DNA of 64,000 bases from Myxococcus landrumus (GTDB lineage: Bacteria; Myxococcota; Myxococcia; Myxococcales; Myxococcaceae). This document shows positions 1-7,832 of the stretch, piece by piece. The notes beneath the pieces were generated by a model. The model was not told the DNA's origin. It did not search any database and was given only the letters and a program-made list of their open reading frames with translations. The position numbers and the translations under genes were made by a program. The stretch lies in NCBI RefSeq assembly GCF_017301635.1, contig NZ_CP071091.1, positions 9,850,501-9,914,500 on the forward strand. Direction: 5' to 3'. Position 1 is the stretch's first letter. Each line of letters starts with the position of its first letter.

Positions 1-2
1 GT

Positions 3-512
3 GCGGCTGCCAACAGTGCCTTGCTGGCATGGCTGGGAGGTGGTTCCCTCGCCTCGGGAGGGCTGGGCGCAGCGGGAGGCGCGGTGGTTCTGGGAGGCAT
101 CGCTGTGGCTCCCGCGGTGGCTGTCGTCGGCTTCGTCCTGGCGCTCCAGGGAGAGAAGGTGAAGACGAAGGCCATCGCCTATGCCGAAGAGGTCGACGTG
201 CAAGTCGCACGCATCGACGCGGCCATCGCGCTGCTGGCACGGGCAGGCACGCGTGTGGAGGAATTGAGCGGTGTGCTTGGCGAGCTCGATGTCCGCGCGG
301 GCAGGGCGATTGACGCACTGTGGGAGTTGGAGGGCCAGTTCGACGTGGAGAATGAGGTCCATCTCGCCCGGTTCGCCACCGCCATGCAGTTGGTGAAGGC
401 AGAGAGCGAACTGATGAGAACTCCACTCTTCACCGAGGGCGGCGATATCAACACCCAACTCGAGGCCCTGCTGGACCAGTCTCGTGGCCTCCTTCAACAG
501 GAGATTCCATGA
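3..512 (+). CDS. Glycine-zipper membrane protein with coiled-coil tail (5' end outside window)
   Basis: The reading frame is open to the left edge, so the true start lies outside the window; a TTG at position 21 is only the first possible start seen. The visible N-terminal part is a glycine/alanine-rich hydrophobic stretch (about 40 residues, repeated GG and GxxxG spacing) typical of glycine-zipper membrane segments. The rest is charged and heptad-like, so probably helical coiled coil. The stop overlaps the start of the next gene (ATGA), indicating translational coupling. Pairs of this kind (glycine zipper plus a small coiled-coil protein) occur widely in bacteria and are usually annotated as hypothetical. 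A pore-forming or envelope-remodelling role is conceivable but is inference only. Confidence 0.7.
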   Translation, partial: AAANSALLAWLGGGSLASGGLGAAGGAVVLGGIAVAPAVAVVGFVLALQGEKVKTKAIAYAEEVDVQVARIDAAIALLARAGTRVEELSGVLGELDVRAGRAIDALWELEGQFDVENEVHLARFATAMQLVKAESELMRTPLFTEGGDINTQLEALLDQSRGLLQQEIP

Positions 513-886
513 AGCAGAGAACAGGCCTGCCCTTGAACGATGTGCTGACTGGCATCAAGGTCGTGGCCGAGTGCGTGCGCGACATCGAGAAAGAGCGCAC
601 GGAACAAGTCCGGCTCCGCGAGCAAGCCCGGATGGATGTCGAGCGCATCCATGCCATGCGGGATGTGCTCATGGACTACCTGGACCGCAGCTTCGACGAA
701 CGCCGCGAGAACTTCCGACAGCTCTTCGAGCGCCTGGACACTGCTATCGCGAGCGACAATGCGGGGATTGCGGCGGCGGTTCTGGAGTCGGTCGTGAAGC
801 TGGCCGATGCCTCCCCTTTCAAGGCTTTGCAAGATGTGGCGGCGACTCGTGCCGCGCTCGGAAAGGAGACGGAGTGGAAGTTCTGA
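509..886 (+). CDS. Small coiled-coil protein coupled to the glycine-zipper gene
   Basis: This 125-residue soluble, strongly charged helical protein starts at an ATG overlapping the upstream stop by four bases, so the two proteins are almost certainly made together. It has no signal peptide or membrane segment. The middle part (around residues 45-75) has the pattern HAMRDVLMDYLDRSFDERRE followed by a Phe-rich helix, which I recognise from a widespread family of small unknown proteins found beside glycine-zipper genes. It ends in the acidic-aromatic tail TEWKF. Function is unknown; a partner, regulator or antidote of the membrane protein is a guess from gene order. Confidence 0.7.
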   Translation: MKQRTGLPLNDVLTGIKVVAECVRDIEKERTEQVRLREQARMDVERIHAMRDVLMDYLDRSFDERRENFRQLFERLDTAIASDNAGIAAAVLESVVKLADASPFKALQDVAATRAALGKETEWKF

Positions 887-975
887 ATGCGCTCAGCGGG
901 GGGCGCCCTTTGTAGAGGGCGGAGCGCCCTTCACGCGGCCTCATCAGGATTCAAGAGCTGCGAGTTGATGCGCCA

Positions 976-1012
976 AGGACCGGCGGAGGCCCCTTCGAGC
1001 CTCGCCGGTCCT
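976..1012. terminator. Strong hairpin, likely bidirectional terminator and copy 1 of a 35-bp repeat
   Basis: An inverted repeat (left arm 977-990, right arm 999-1011, one-base bulge, 8-base loop) lies between the end of the rightward cassette and the stop of the leftward hydrolase gene. A near-identical 35-bp copy in the same orientation lies upstream of that hydrolase at 3224-3258. Confidence 0.6.
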
Positions 1013-1028
1013 CTTCCCGCGACCCTTG

Positions 1029-3053
1029 TCAGAACAGGTTGTGCGCGGGCCAGGCGCTGACGCCGTTCACGACGTTCCACATCATGCTGTCGAGGTTGAT
1101 GTCGGACGTGCCCGAGCCGGACTTGTTGTTGGAGTTGGTCATGGCGGACCAAGTGAACTCCTCGGTGCGGCTGGGGCCGTAGCGGTCATCGGTCCGCACC
1201 AGGAGGGCCAAGGTGCCGGGGACGTAGCCGTTGTGCCACCAGTTGGGGAGGCTGTTCACCGACCAGCCCTTGGCGTAGTTGACGGGGTTGCCTCCCGTGT
1301 CGACCGCCGTCGTGCGGGTGGTCATCGTGGTCATGGACGTCGCGTTCAGCAGGTCCGGGACGGTGGAGAACCCATCCGCTCGCACGGCGACGCGCACCGC
1401 ATCGATGGGCGTGACCACCCAGCCACCGTGCGCATCCATGCGATGCACCGGCATGCCGTACGGGTTGGAGGCCCCCGCGCCAAGCTGGTAGTAGATGACC
1501 TCGTTGGGCAACCGCGCGCTCAGCGTATCGCCTCCCACCGCGAAGCTGGTGGCGCCGCTGGGCGTGAACACGGTGTTGTTCATATAGGTGTCATAGGGCA
1601 GCCCCGTGACACGCTCGATGATGCGACCCAGGACGCAGTAGCCGAAGTTCGAATACTGGTACCGCGTCCCCGGCGCGAACTCGAGCGGCACGTTCTGCAA
1701 CACCCACTGGATGAGCTGCGCGTGGTTCATGGCCGTGTTCATGAACATGGGGTCCCCCGAACCATCGGCGCTGTCGTTGTCCCAGCCTCCCGCGGTGTGC
1801 TCGAGCAGGTTCTGGACGGTGATGTTCAGGACGCGGCTGTCCTGGTACGTGCCCTGCGTGCCGTAGAGCTCTCCGAGCAACGCGCCCCTGCCGAAGACGC
1901 GGTCCGTCAGCTGAATCTGGCCGCTCTCGATCAGCCGCATGATGCCGATGGACGTCAGCGGCTTGGACACACTGGCGACGCGGAAGCGGTGGGAGGAGTT
2001 GACCGGGGTGTTGCTGGTCCGGTCCGCCACGCCATACCCCTTGGCGAACACGAGGCGCCCGCGGCGGGTGATGGCCAGCGACAGGCCCACGGTGTTCGAG
2101 TTGGTCATCGCCTGCTGGACGGTGCTGTCGATGTGCTGCAGGTCGGCCGCGCTGAACGTCAGGTTCTTCCAGAGCATGGCGAACTCGGGCTGGCTCCCAT
2201 TGTTGTGCGCCGCCACCATGACCGGGCGATAGCCCTGGTACTTGAGGTCCATCACCGCCTGCTGGTACCCGGCGGAGGAGAGCCCATGCCGCGCGGCGGC
2301 CGGAATCCCCGACGACGCGTGGAAGATGGCCGCATACAGGTCCGTGCCGCCCACGTTGTAGCTGCTCACCTGCGCCAGCTCATACCCCTGGGACGCGTTG
2401 GTGGTGAACGTGGACTGGTACTGGGCCGACGTCATGCCGTGGTAGGCGCGCGAGGCCGGGCCGCTCGTCTTGTCCCAGATGGCCGCGTAGCGCTCCGCGC
2501 CACCGGACGTGTAGCCACTCACGTGCACGAGCCGGTACCCCTGGCCCACCCAGTTGTTGAACTCCGTCTGGTACTGGGCCGCGGTCAGGTCATGGCGAGC
2601 CGCCCAGGCCACGCCGTTGCTCGCGTGGAAGATGACCGCGAAGTAGGCCACGCCCCCGACGCTGTACCCGTTGACCATCACCGGGCGATAGCCCTGCGCC
2701 TGCTGATTGACGACCGCGGTCTGGTACTGCGCGGATGTCAGCCCGTGCGAGGCTCGCCAGGCAGGGCCGCTCGTCTGTTCCCAGATGGCCGCGTAGCGGG
2801 CACTGCCTCCGTCCTCGTAACCACTGACATAGGAGAGGCGATAGCCCTGTCCCTCCCATGTATTGAATTCCGTCTGGTATTGGGCGGCGGTGAGGTTGTG
2901 GCGGGCCACCCACGGGTCATAGGGTCCGGCCAGGGCCTGGGACTCGGAAGCTGAATCGGTGTGGGATTCCTCGGGAGGAACCCCGCACCCCGCGAAGGAG
3001 ACAGCCAGCAATGACAGGGCTGTCAGAAGTGACTTGGTCTTGAGAGGCTTCAT
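1029..3053 (-). CDS. Beta-lactamase-fold serine hydrolase lipoprotein with five N-terminal tandem repeats
   Basis: A 674-residue lipoprotein (signal peptide with Cys near residue 23). Residues about 48-300 contain five repeats of about 51 residues, each with the pattern LTxAQYQ...QGYR...GG...YAAIW, matching the bacterial tandem repeat domain seen in polyglycine-hydrolase-like proteins. The C-terminal half is a class C beta-lactamase/DD-peptidase fold: SxxK nucleophile at Ser361-Lys364, YSN at 467-469, and HNG at 607-609 in place of the third motif. Known relatives hydrolyse peptide or ester bonds in polymers, so a secreted peptidase/esterase acting on polymeric substrates is likelier than antibiotic resistance. 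It is a single-gene unit facing away from the 3518 gene. Substrate is not determinable from sequence. Confidence 0.85.
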   Translation of the reverse strand: MKPLKTKSLLTALSLLAVSFAGCGVPPEESHTDSASESQALAGPYDPWVARHNLTAAQYQTEFNTWEGQGYRLSYVSGYEDGGSARYAAIWEQTSGPAWRASHGLTSAQYQTAVVNQQAQGYRPVMVNGYSVGGVAYFAVIFHASNGVAWAARHDLTAAQYQTEFNNWVGQGYRLVHVSGYTSGGAERYAAIWDKTSGPASRAYHGMTSAQYQSTFTTNASQGYELAQVSSYNVGGTDLYAAIFHASSGIPAAARHGLSSAGYQQAVMDLKYQGYRPVMVAAHNNGSQPEFAMLWKNLTFSAADLQHIDSTVQQAMTNSNTVGLSLAITRRGRLVFAKGYGVADRTSNTPVNSSHRFRVASVSKPLTSIGIMRLIESGQIQLTDRVFGRGALLGELYGTQGTYQDSRVLNITVQNLLEHTAGGWDNDSADGSGDPMFMNTAMNHAQLIQWVLQNVPLEFAPGTRYQYSNFGYCVLGRIIERVTGLPYDTYMNNTVFTPSGATSFAVGGDTLSARLPNEVIYYQLGAGASNPYGMPVHRMDAHGGWVVTPIDAVRVAVRADGFSTVPDLLNATSMTTMTTRTTAVDTGGNPVNYAKGWSVNSLPNWWHNGYVPGTLALLVRTDDRYGPSRTEEFTWSAMTNSNNKSGSGTSDINLDSMMWNVVNGVSAWPAHNLF

Positions 3054-3223
3054 GATTGGGAACTCCTGTGTGACGTGGGTGCTGCTGACAAGAGGTAGGG
3101 TGGAGGGCCTCGTCGGATGACGCCGCCCCGCCGAGCCGCACTGACTCCCCGCCTCAGCAAGTCCCAGGCCGAGCTCCCCAAGTCAGAGGGCTGCGACGGG
3201 GAAGCCGCGAGTCGCTGCGTCAC

Positions 3224-3258
3224 GGACCCACGGAGGCCCTCGCAAGCCTCGCCGGTCC
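3224..3258. repeat. 35-bp hairpin element, copy 2
   Basis: Same length and orientation as 977-1011, with 29 of 35 positions identical; mismatches cluster in the loop and beside the outer stem. Complementary arms GGACC/GGTCC and GAGGC/GCCTC are kept. The two copies bracket the 1029-3053 gene. Confidence 0.6.
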
Positions 3259-3273
3259 GGCAAGTCTTGCCGG
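3257..3273. repeat. 17-bp palindrome CCGGCAAG-T-CTTGCCGG
   Basis: Perfect 8-bp arms around a single T, overlapping the end of the 35-bp hairpin copy. It lies about 200 bp upstream of the leftward hydrolase gene and about 245 bp upstream of the rightward gene at 3518. It could be an operator or part of a dispersed repeat. Confidence 0.45.
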
Positions 3274-3517
3274 CATGGCTGGCGGCCACCGAAGTTCCAG
3301 GGTCGAGCCCGTTAGACATCGCGTGGAGGCGGCCTAGAGGGCACGACCGCGGCGCGCACGCGCGCTCGGCTTGGGAAGAAAAATCGACCCGTGTCGCCTC
3401 CCGAAAATGGGACTCCAACGCTTCAAGAATCCACGCAACCTCGAGTCCCGTCCGACGAGAATCAGGCAGCGCTCCGAGTGGGCGCATTCGCTGAACCCAG
3501 AGGGGGAGTTCAACATC

Positions 3518-5407
3518 ATGAGCATGAGAGGTCTCGGAGACGGGGGAGCTGCACACGTCCGGCGCCGGCAAGCAGAAGTGGCGCAGCGTGGAGCAGAGAC
3601 GAGACAAGAAGATGCGAGCACGGCCCGGTCCGCCCGGGGCTTCAGCTCGACGTCCACGTTCGACACAGCGGCAGCGAAGTCAGGCGGGCGCCTGGATGGA
3701 CAGGCTCCGGCTTCGTCGTTGCTCACCGAAAACGCCAAGGACACCAACGTCAACTGCCTGGACAGGGCCGCGGATTGGGTGAGCAAGGCGTCGCCCGAGC
3801 TGCGGGGGCGTTCGGAGCTGGTGTTCCTCAAGGACACCCGTGGAGGGGCCGAAGGGAAGGCCGGGCATGTCGTGGTTCGACAAGGTGAACGAGTGTTCGA
3901 TCCGAGCAGCGGCAAGAGCTCCTCGGACATGCAGACGTACCTGAAGGAGCAGTCGCAGTATCAGGAGGTGGGGACGCTCTCCGGCAACACGGCGGCGAAG
4001 GTGTTCGCCACGGAGCCGGGCTCGGCGGAGCGCGCGCAGGTGCTGTCCCAGGCGAAGCTCTCCCCTGGGCTTCAGCAGATGATGCTCGCGGACAGCACGC
4101 CCATCGACGTCGCCGTCGCCAGCACCGCGGGCCCGATTCACAACGTCTCCGTTCCGTATCAGAAGGGGCCGGTGAGTGTGGAGCTCGCCTCCTCGCTCTC
4201 CAAGGACGTGAAGCGCGAGGATGGGTATGTCACCGTCAACGTCGAGGCGGAGGTGTCCCTCACGATGACGGGCGAGGTGGAGCTGAAGACGGCCCGGGTG
4301 TCGGCATCCGCGAGCGTGGGCGTCATGGGGGGCGCCTCCATGACTTACGAGGTGAAGATGAAGGAGGAGGACTTCGCGAAGCTGGAGCGCGGAGAGATTC
4401 CTCCGCCCCATCCCTTGAGGGAGGAGACCATCCCGGATGGGGCCACCCTCGAGATGGAGACGGGCCAGTTCGCGGGCGTGACGTCCAGCCTGGAGTTGAG
4501 TGCCAGCAAGAACTCGAAGGTGGACGTGGCCCTGAGCTCGACCTCGACGGAGACCGTGGGCACGGGGACCTCCATCGAAGTGAGCCGCACGGGAGACTTG
4601 CTGAGTGTGACCGCGGGCCCCACGGAGTTCATCAACAGTGATGCGCAGCTGTCGCTGGGTGGGGAGTGGGCTTCCGCCAGCTTCGGCAGCAGCACGTCCT
4701 TGTCGCAGTACAGCCTGCGCTCCGCGCGGTTCGACCTGTCCAATGCGTCAGGAAAGGCTGCCTACGAGTCCTTCTCGAAGGGGGGAGGCATCCCGGAGAA
4801 GGAAGGGCCCGGGGTGAGCAACACGATTCGACAGGACAAGCTCTCGTGGGAGGGGGCGTTCTCGCAGTTCTCGCTCAACATCGAACCCTTCATCAGCATC
4901 GAGTCGGAAGGCGTCAAGGACGCCACGGAGTTCATCGTCACCTACAACGCGGATGGGACGAAGACGGTCACGGCCAACGCCTCCTTCGGAGATGGTGACC
5001 ACCCGGAGCTGAACCACAAGGCGACGTACGACAAGGACGGCAAGCTCGTTCCGGGCAGCGACTCGATGTACCTCGAATTCGACACGATGGACGCCAATAC
5101 CCGGGAGCGGCTGGTGAAGGCCTTCACGGGAGATGCCGCCAAGGCGAAGGCCGCGCGAGACAGCGACAGCCCGCTCACGCTCACGCTCACGGCCAGCGAC
5201 ATCCAGGCGCTGCAGGCGCGGGTCGGCTCCGATTCCATCTCGGCGCTGTCGTCGCTCCTCAAGGACGAGAACTCAGACCCGGCGTCTCAGGGCCTGGCCA
5301 TGCTCAACATGGCCAAGGGCCTTGGCAACGAGATGGCGCTGGTCATGGAGTTCTGGAACCTGTCGACGTTGGACCCGGGCACGCCGCTCCCGGGGACGCT
5401 GGTCTAG
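3518..5407 (+). CDS. Unknown protein with possible N-terminal papain-like cysteine-peptidase domain
   Basis: The start at 3518 is chosen because a GAGGGGGAG ribosome site lies just upstream; the frame opens earlier without one. The product is 629 residues with no signal peptide. After a low-complexity N-terminus, Cys80 (VNCLDRA), His117 (AGHVVV) and Asp128 (ERVFDPS) are in the order and local context of papain-like triads such as YopT/C58 peptidases, but the Cys-to-His spacing is short. Residues about 200-480 are Ser/Thr-rich with alternating beta-type patterns suggestive of a repetitive beta domain; the C-terminus is helical. No family was recognised with certainty. An effector or toxin-like secreted protein is an inference from this architecture. 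The gene ends 18 bp from the convergent hydrolase gene. Confidence 0.65.
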   Translation: MSMRGLGDGGAAHVRRRQAEVAQRGAETRQEDASTARSARGFSSTSTFDTAAAKSGGRLDGQAPASSLLTENAKDTNVNCLDRAADWVSKASPELRGRSELVFLKDTRGGAEGKAGHVVVRQGERVFDPSSGKSSSDMQTYLKEQSQYQEVGTLSGNTAAKVFATEPGSAERAQVLSQAKLSPGLQQMMLADSTPIDVAVASTAGPIHNVSVPYQKGPVSVELASSLSKDVKREDGYVTVNVEAEVSLTMTGEVELKTARVSASASVGVMGGASMTYEVKMKEEDFAKLERGEIPPPHPLREETIPDGATLEMETGQFAGVTSSLELSASKNSKVDVALSSTSTETVGTGTSIEVSRTGDLLSVTAGPTEFINSDAQLSLGGEWASASFGSSTSLSQYSLRSARFDLSNASGKAAYESFSKGGGIPEKEGPGVSNTIRQDKLSWEGAFSQFSLNIEPFISIESEGVKDATEFIVTYNADGTKTVTANASFGDGDHPELNHKATYDKDGKLVPGSDSMYLEFDTMDANTRERLVKAFTGDAAKAKAARDSDSPLTLTLTASDIQALQARVGSDSISALSSLLKDENSDPASQGLAMLNMAKGLGNEMALVMEFWNLSTLDPGTPLPGTLV

Positions 5408-5425
5408 GGCTGAGCGCCCCGCGGG

Positions 5426-7030
5426 TCAGGGGGCCAGCAGCTTGAGCTTCCGGGCGCTCTCCGTGAGGAGGGACGCCCGGGACTCGTCGTTGAGCGAGGC
5501 ATCGGCGGGGGCGAGCGCGAGGGCGCGGCCAAAGGAGGCGCGCGCCTGCTCCTTCTGCCCCGCGGCGACGTAGGCGTCTCCCAGGCTGTCGGCCGCGTTC
5601 GCGGACTTGGGATAGAAGTGGGCCACGAGCTGGAAGATGCGCACCGCCTGTTCGGACTTCTGCTGGCCGAGCAAGGCGTAACCCCTCTCATTGAAGACAG
5701 CCTCCTCGACGACGGGCTCCTCGGGGAGCTCGCGCCGGAGCTGGTCGATGGTCTGGATGACCGCGTCCACGCCCTGCGCCTCCAACTGCGCGAAGACGGT
5801 GGTGGGCGGGGGCCGGGTGGCCATCGCGGGCTCATGGGTCAGGGTCGCGCGCGCGTGGGTCTCGACGGCCTGCTTCATCCGGACGAGCCCACTGGGGTCC
5901 GCCTTCAACTGGAGGTCGAGGAACGCCTGGATGACGCCACAGGACCAGTGGAAGCCCTCGGTGCTGGAGCGCCGCGTGATGCCCGCGGGGTTGGGTTCAA
6001 CCTCCGGCAGGAAGAGCGCGTGCATGGCCCCCGTGGTGAAGCTGGAGTGCTGCATCTGGCCGAGCGTCATCAGGTAGCGCTCCGAATGCCGGAAGGAGCG
6101 CACGGCGCCCAGGTCGATGAACGGCTGCTGTCGGCGCAGGTCCAGGAGCGCGGCCTGCATCCGTCCAGGGGCGTAGTGGTAGCCGTCCATCACCGAGCGG
6201 ATGCCGGGCTCGGCGGGGGGATTCGGAAACCCATACGTGCCATCCATGCCGACCACGGCCGAGACATTGGTGTTCTGCATCGCGAAGAGGACCGCCGCGC
6301 TGCCGCCCAGGCTGTGGCCCACCATCGCCAGCCGCGCGGGGTCCACGTTCGGCAGGTCCCTCACCACCGACGTGGTGAACTCGAAGTCCCGCACGGTGAT
6401 GGCGACTTCGGAGGGCGTGAGTCCCAACGAGGGCTGGCCCTGGCTGCGCCCCAAGGTGAAGACGGTGACGACCACGTACCCGTGGCTCGCCAGGTACTCG
6501 GCCAGGGTGGAGTTCGTCGTAAGCAGGGCCCCCTGGCCGCCCGTGGTGAGGACGACAGGGAAGCGTCCCTTGGCGGCGGGGGCATTCACGCTCGCGTTCA
6601 CCGCGGTCGCGGCCAGCGCGGCGTAGGCGTCGCCGAAGTAGCCCCGGTAGGTGCCGGCATCCCGTTCGAGGACCTGGGCCTCGACGTCCTCGAAGCCCTT
6701 GGGGGCGGGACTCCCCCGGAAGTAGTCCTCGAACCGCAGCGTCTTGCCCTGGGGGCGGCTTGCTGGGTACCAGATGCTGATGCGCATCGGTCGGCCCGAC
6801 AGGTCGGCCGAGAACGTCTTTCCGTAGGGGCGCGTCTCCGCCCAGGTTCGACTCGTGTCGAAGCGGTACAGGACCTTGTAGCCGACGGCGTGGGGGCCGG
6901 GTGTCAGCGGGCCCCAGAGCGGGAATCGGTTCGCGGACTGGGCGACTGGTGGCCCGGCGGCCTCCGCTGTCATCGAGAAGCCCGCAAGCAACAGAAACGC
7001 ACCGAACGTCACGGCCCCGACTCGGTTCAT
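5426..7030 (-). CDS. Secreted alpha/beta hydrolase with C-terminal TPR-like region
   Basis: A 534-residue protein with a signal peptide ending around AEA at residue 24. The core is an alpha/beta hydrolase of the dienelactone-hydrolase/PAF-acetylhydrolase type: a strand ending in the nucleophile elbow GHSLGG with Ser240, preceded by a domain containing ISIWYPA typical of this group. After about residue 400 there are helical repeats (YALLGQQKSEQAVRIF, NAADSLGDAYVAAGQKEQA) that look like one to two TPR units. It probably acts in the periplasm or outside the cell as a lipase/esterase-like enzyme. It is convergent with the 3518 gene and transcribed divergently from the TPR gene at 7189. Confidence 0.8.
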   Translation of the reverse strand: MNRVGAVTFGAFLLLAGFSMTAEAAGPPVAQSANRFPLWGPLTPGPHAVGYKVLYRFDTSRTWAETRPYGKTFSADLSGRPMRISIWYPASRPQGKTLRFEDYFRGSPAPKGFEDVEAQVLERDAGTYRGYFGDAYAALAATAVNASVNAPAAKGRFPVVLTTGGQGALLTTNSTLAEYLASHGYVVVTVFTLGRSQGQPSLGLTPSEVAITVRDFEFTTSVVRDLPNVDPARLAMVGHSLGGSAAVLFAMQNTNVSAVVGMDGTYGFPNPPAEPGIRSVMDGYHYAPGRMQAALLDLRRQQPFIDLGAVRSFRHSERYLMTLGQMQHSSFTTGAMHALFLPEVEPNPAGITRRSSTEGFHWSCGVIQAFLDLQLKADPSGLVRMKQAVETHARATLTHEPAMATRPPPTTVFAQLEAQGVDAVIQTIDQLRRELPEEPVVEEAVFNERGYALLGQQKSEQAVRIFQLVAHFYPKSANAADSLGDAYVAAGQKEQARASFGRALALAPADASLNDESRASLLTESARKLKLLAP

Positions 7031-7188
7031 GGGACTCCCACGGACACAGTCCTGCCCGGACCCTACGCAGGGGCCAGGTGGCCATTGCTTCCGGGGTGCG
7101 ATTTCCTCACGGGGAATGGGACGGTGTGAGGGGGGTATACGCGGCCGTGCGGGGGGATGCCCGCCGATGCCCCGGAGAGGAGAGCCCC

Positions 7189-7626
7189 ATGTCCGAGATT
7201 CCCGATGAGGTCCATGAGCGCATCCAGGCCCTCTGCGCCGAGGGCGACGCGCTCGCGGAGAAGGGGGACCCCGCCGCGGCGCTGCGGTCCTTCAAGGCCG
7301 CGTTCCAGCTGATTCCCGAGCCGTGGCTCGAGTACGAGGCGACCACCTGGGTCTGCACGGCCATTGGCGACATGCTCTTCCAGTTGGGGGAGTTCTCGCG
7401 GGCCCGCGCCGCGCTCGTGGATGCCGTCAGAGCGCCCGAGGGATTGGGCAACCCGTTCATCCACCTGCGCCTGGGGCAGTGCGAGTTCGAGCTGGGCGAC
7501 CTGCGGCGCGCGGGGGACGAGCTGGCGCGAGCCTACATGGGCGGGGACGAGGAGCTCTTCGAGGAGGAGGACCCGAAGTACCTGCGCTTCCTCAAGACGT
7601 TGCTGAAGCCACACCAGGACGCCTGA
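7189..7626 (+). CDS. Small TPR protein
   Basis: A 145-residue cytoplasmic protein; ATG 7189 follows GGAGAGGAG at good spacing, whereas the longer open frame has no ribosome site. Helical TPR-type repeats run through the chain (ALAEKGDPAAALRSFKAAF, GDMLFQLGEFSRARAALVDA, FIHLRLGQCEFELGDLRRA), followed by an acidic YMGGDEELFEEEDPKYLRFL segment. This last motif belongs to a recognisable family of short TPR proteins in Gram-negative bacteria that often sit near toxin or effector genes; an immunity or adaptor role is possible but unproven here. It has no close partner in the same orientation. Confidence 0.75.
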   Translation: MSEIPDEVHERIQALCAEGDALAEKGDPAAALRSFKAAFQLIPEPWLEYEATTWVCTAIGDMLFQLGEFSRARAALVDAVRAPEGLGNPFIHLRLGQCEFELGDLRRAGDELARAYMGGDEELFEEEDPKYLRFLKTLLKPHQDA

Positions 7627-7832
7627 CGTTCACGGCGCCTCGTGGTCGCTGTCGCCCCAGGCTGGGTGTCGAGCACCCGCCGAGGCTGTTTCATTCCTGA
7701 TGTCACTCCGAAGTGAGACAGTCTCGCGCGGGCGTCATGCCCGACTGTGTTTCAGCACCCGAGTGCCTTCGCCGGTGAGCCTCATCGGGCGGAGGGCTCC
7801 GCGCGCCGTATGAACAGAGGGGGTACGCAGCA

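Larger units (their letters stand above)
3054..3517. other. 464-bp divergent intergenic region
   Basis: This region separates two divergently transcribed genes and should hold both promoters. I see no credible gene. It contains the second copy of the 35-bp hairpin (3224-3258) and an immediately adjacent perfect palindrome (3257-3273). Confidence 0.6.

Noticed and set aside
1026..2954. Long rightward open frame opposite the serine hydrolase gene
   Set aside because: Antisense to a well-supported gene with a signal peptide and catalytic motifs; the opposite frame has no recognisable domain. Long shadows are normal in such GC-rich coding DNA.
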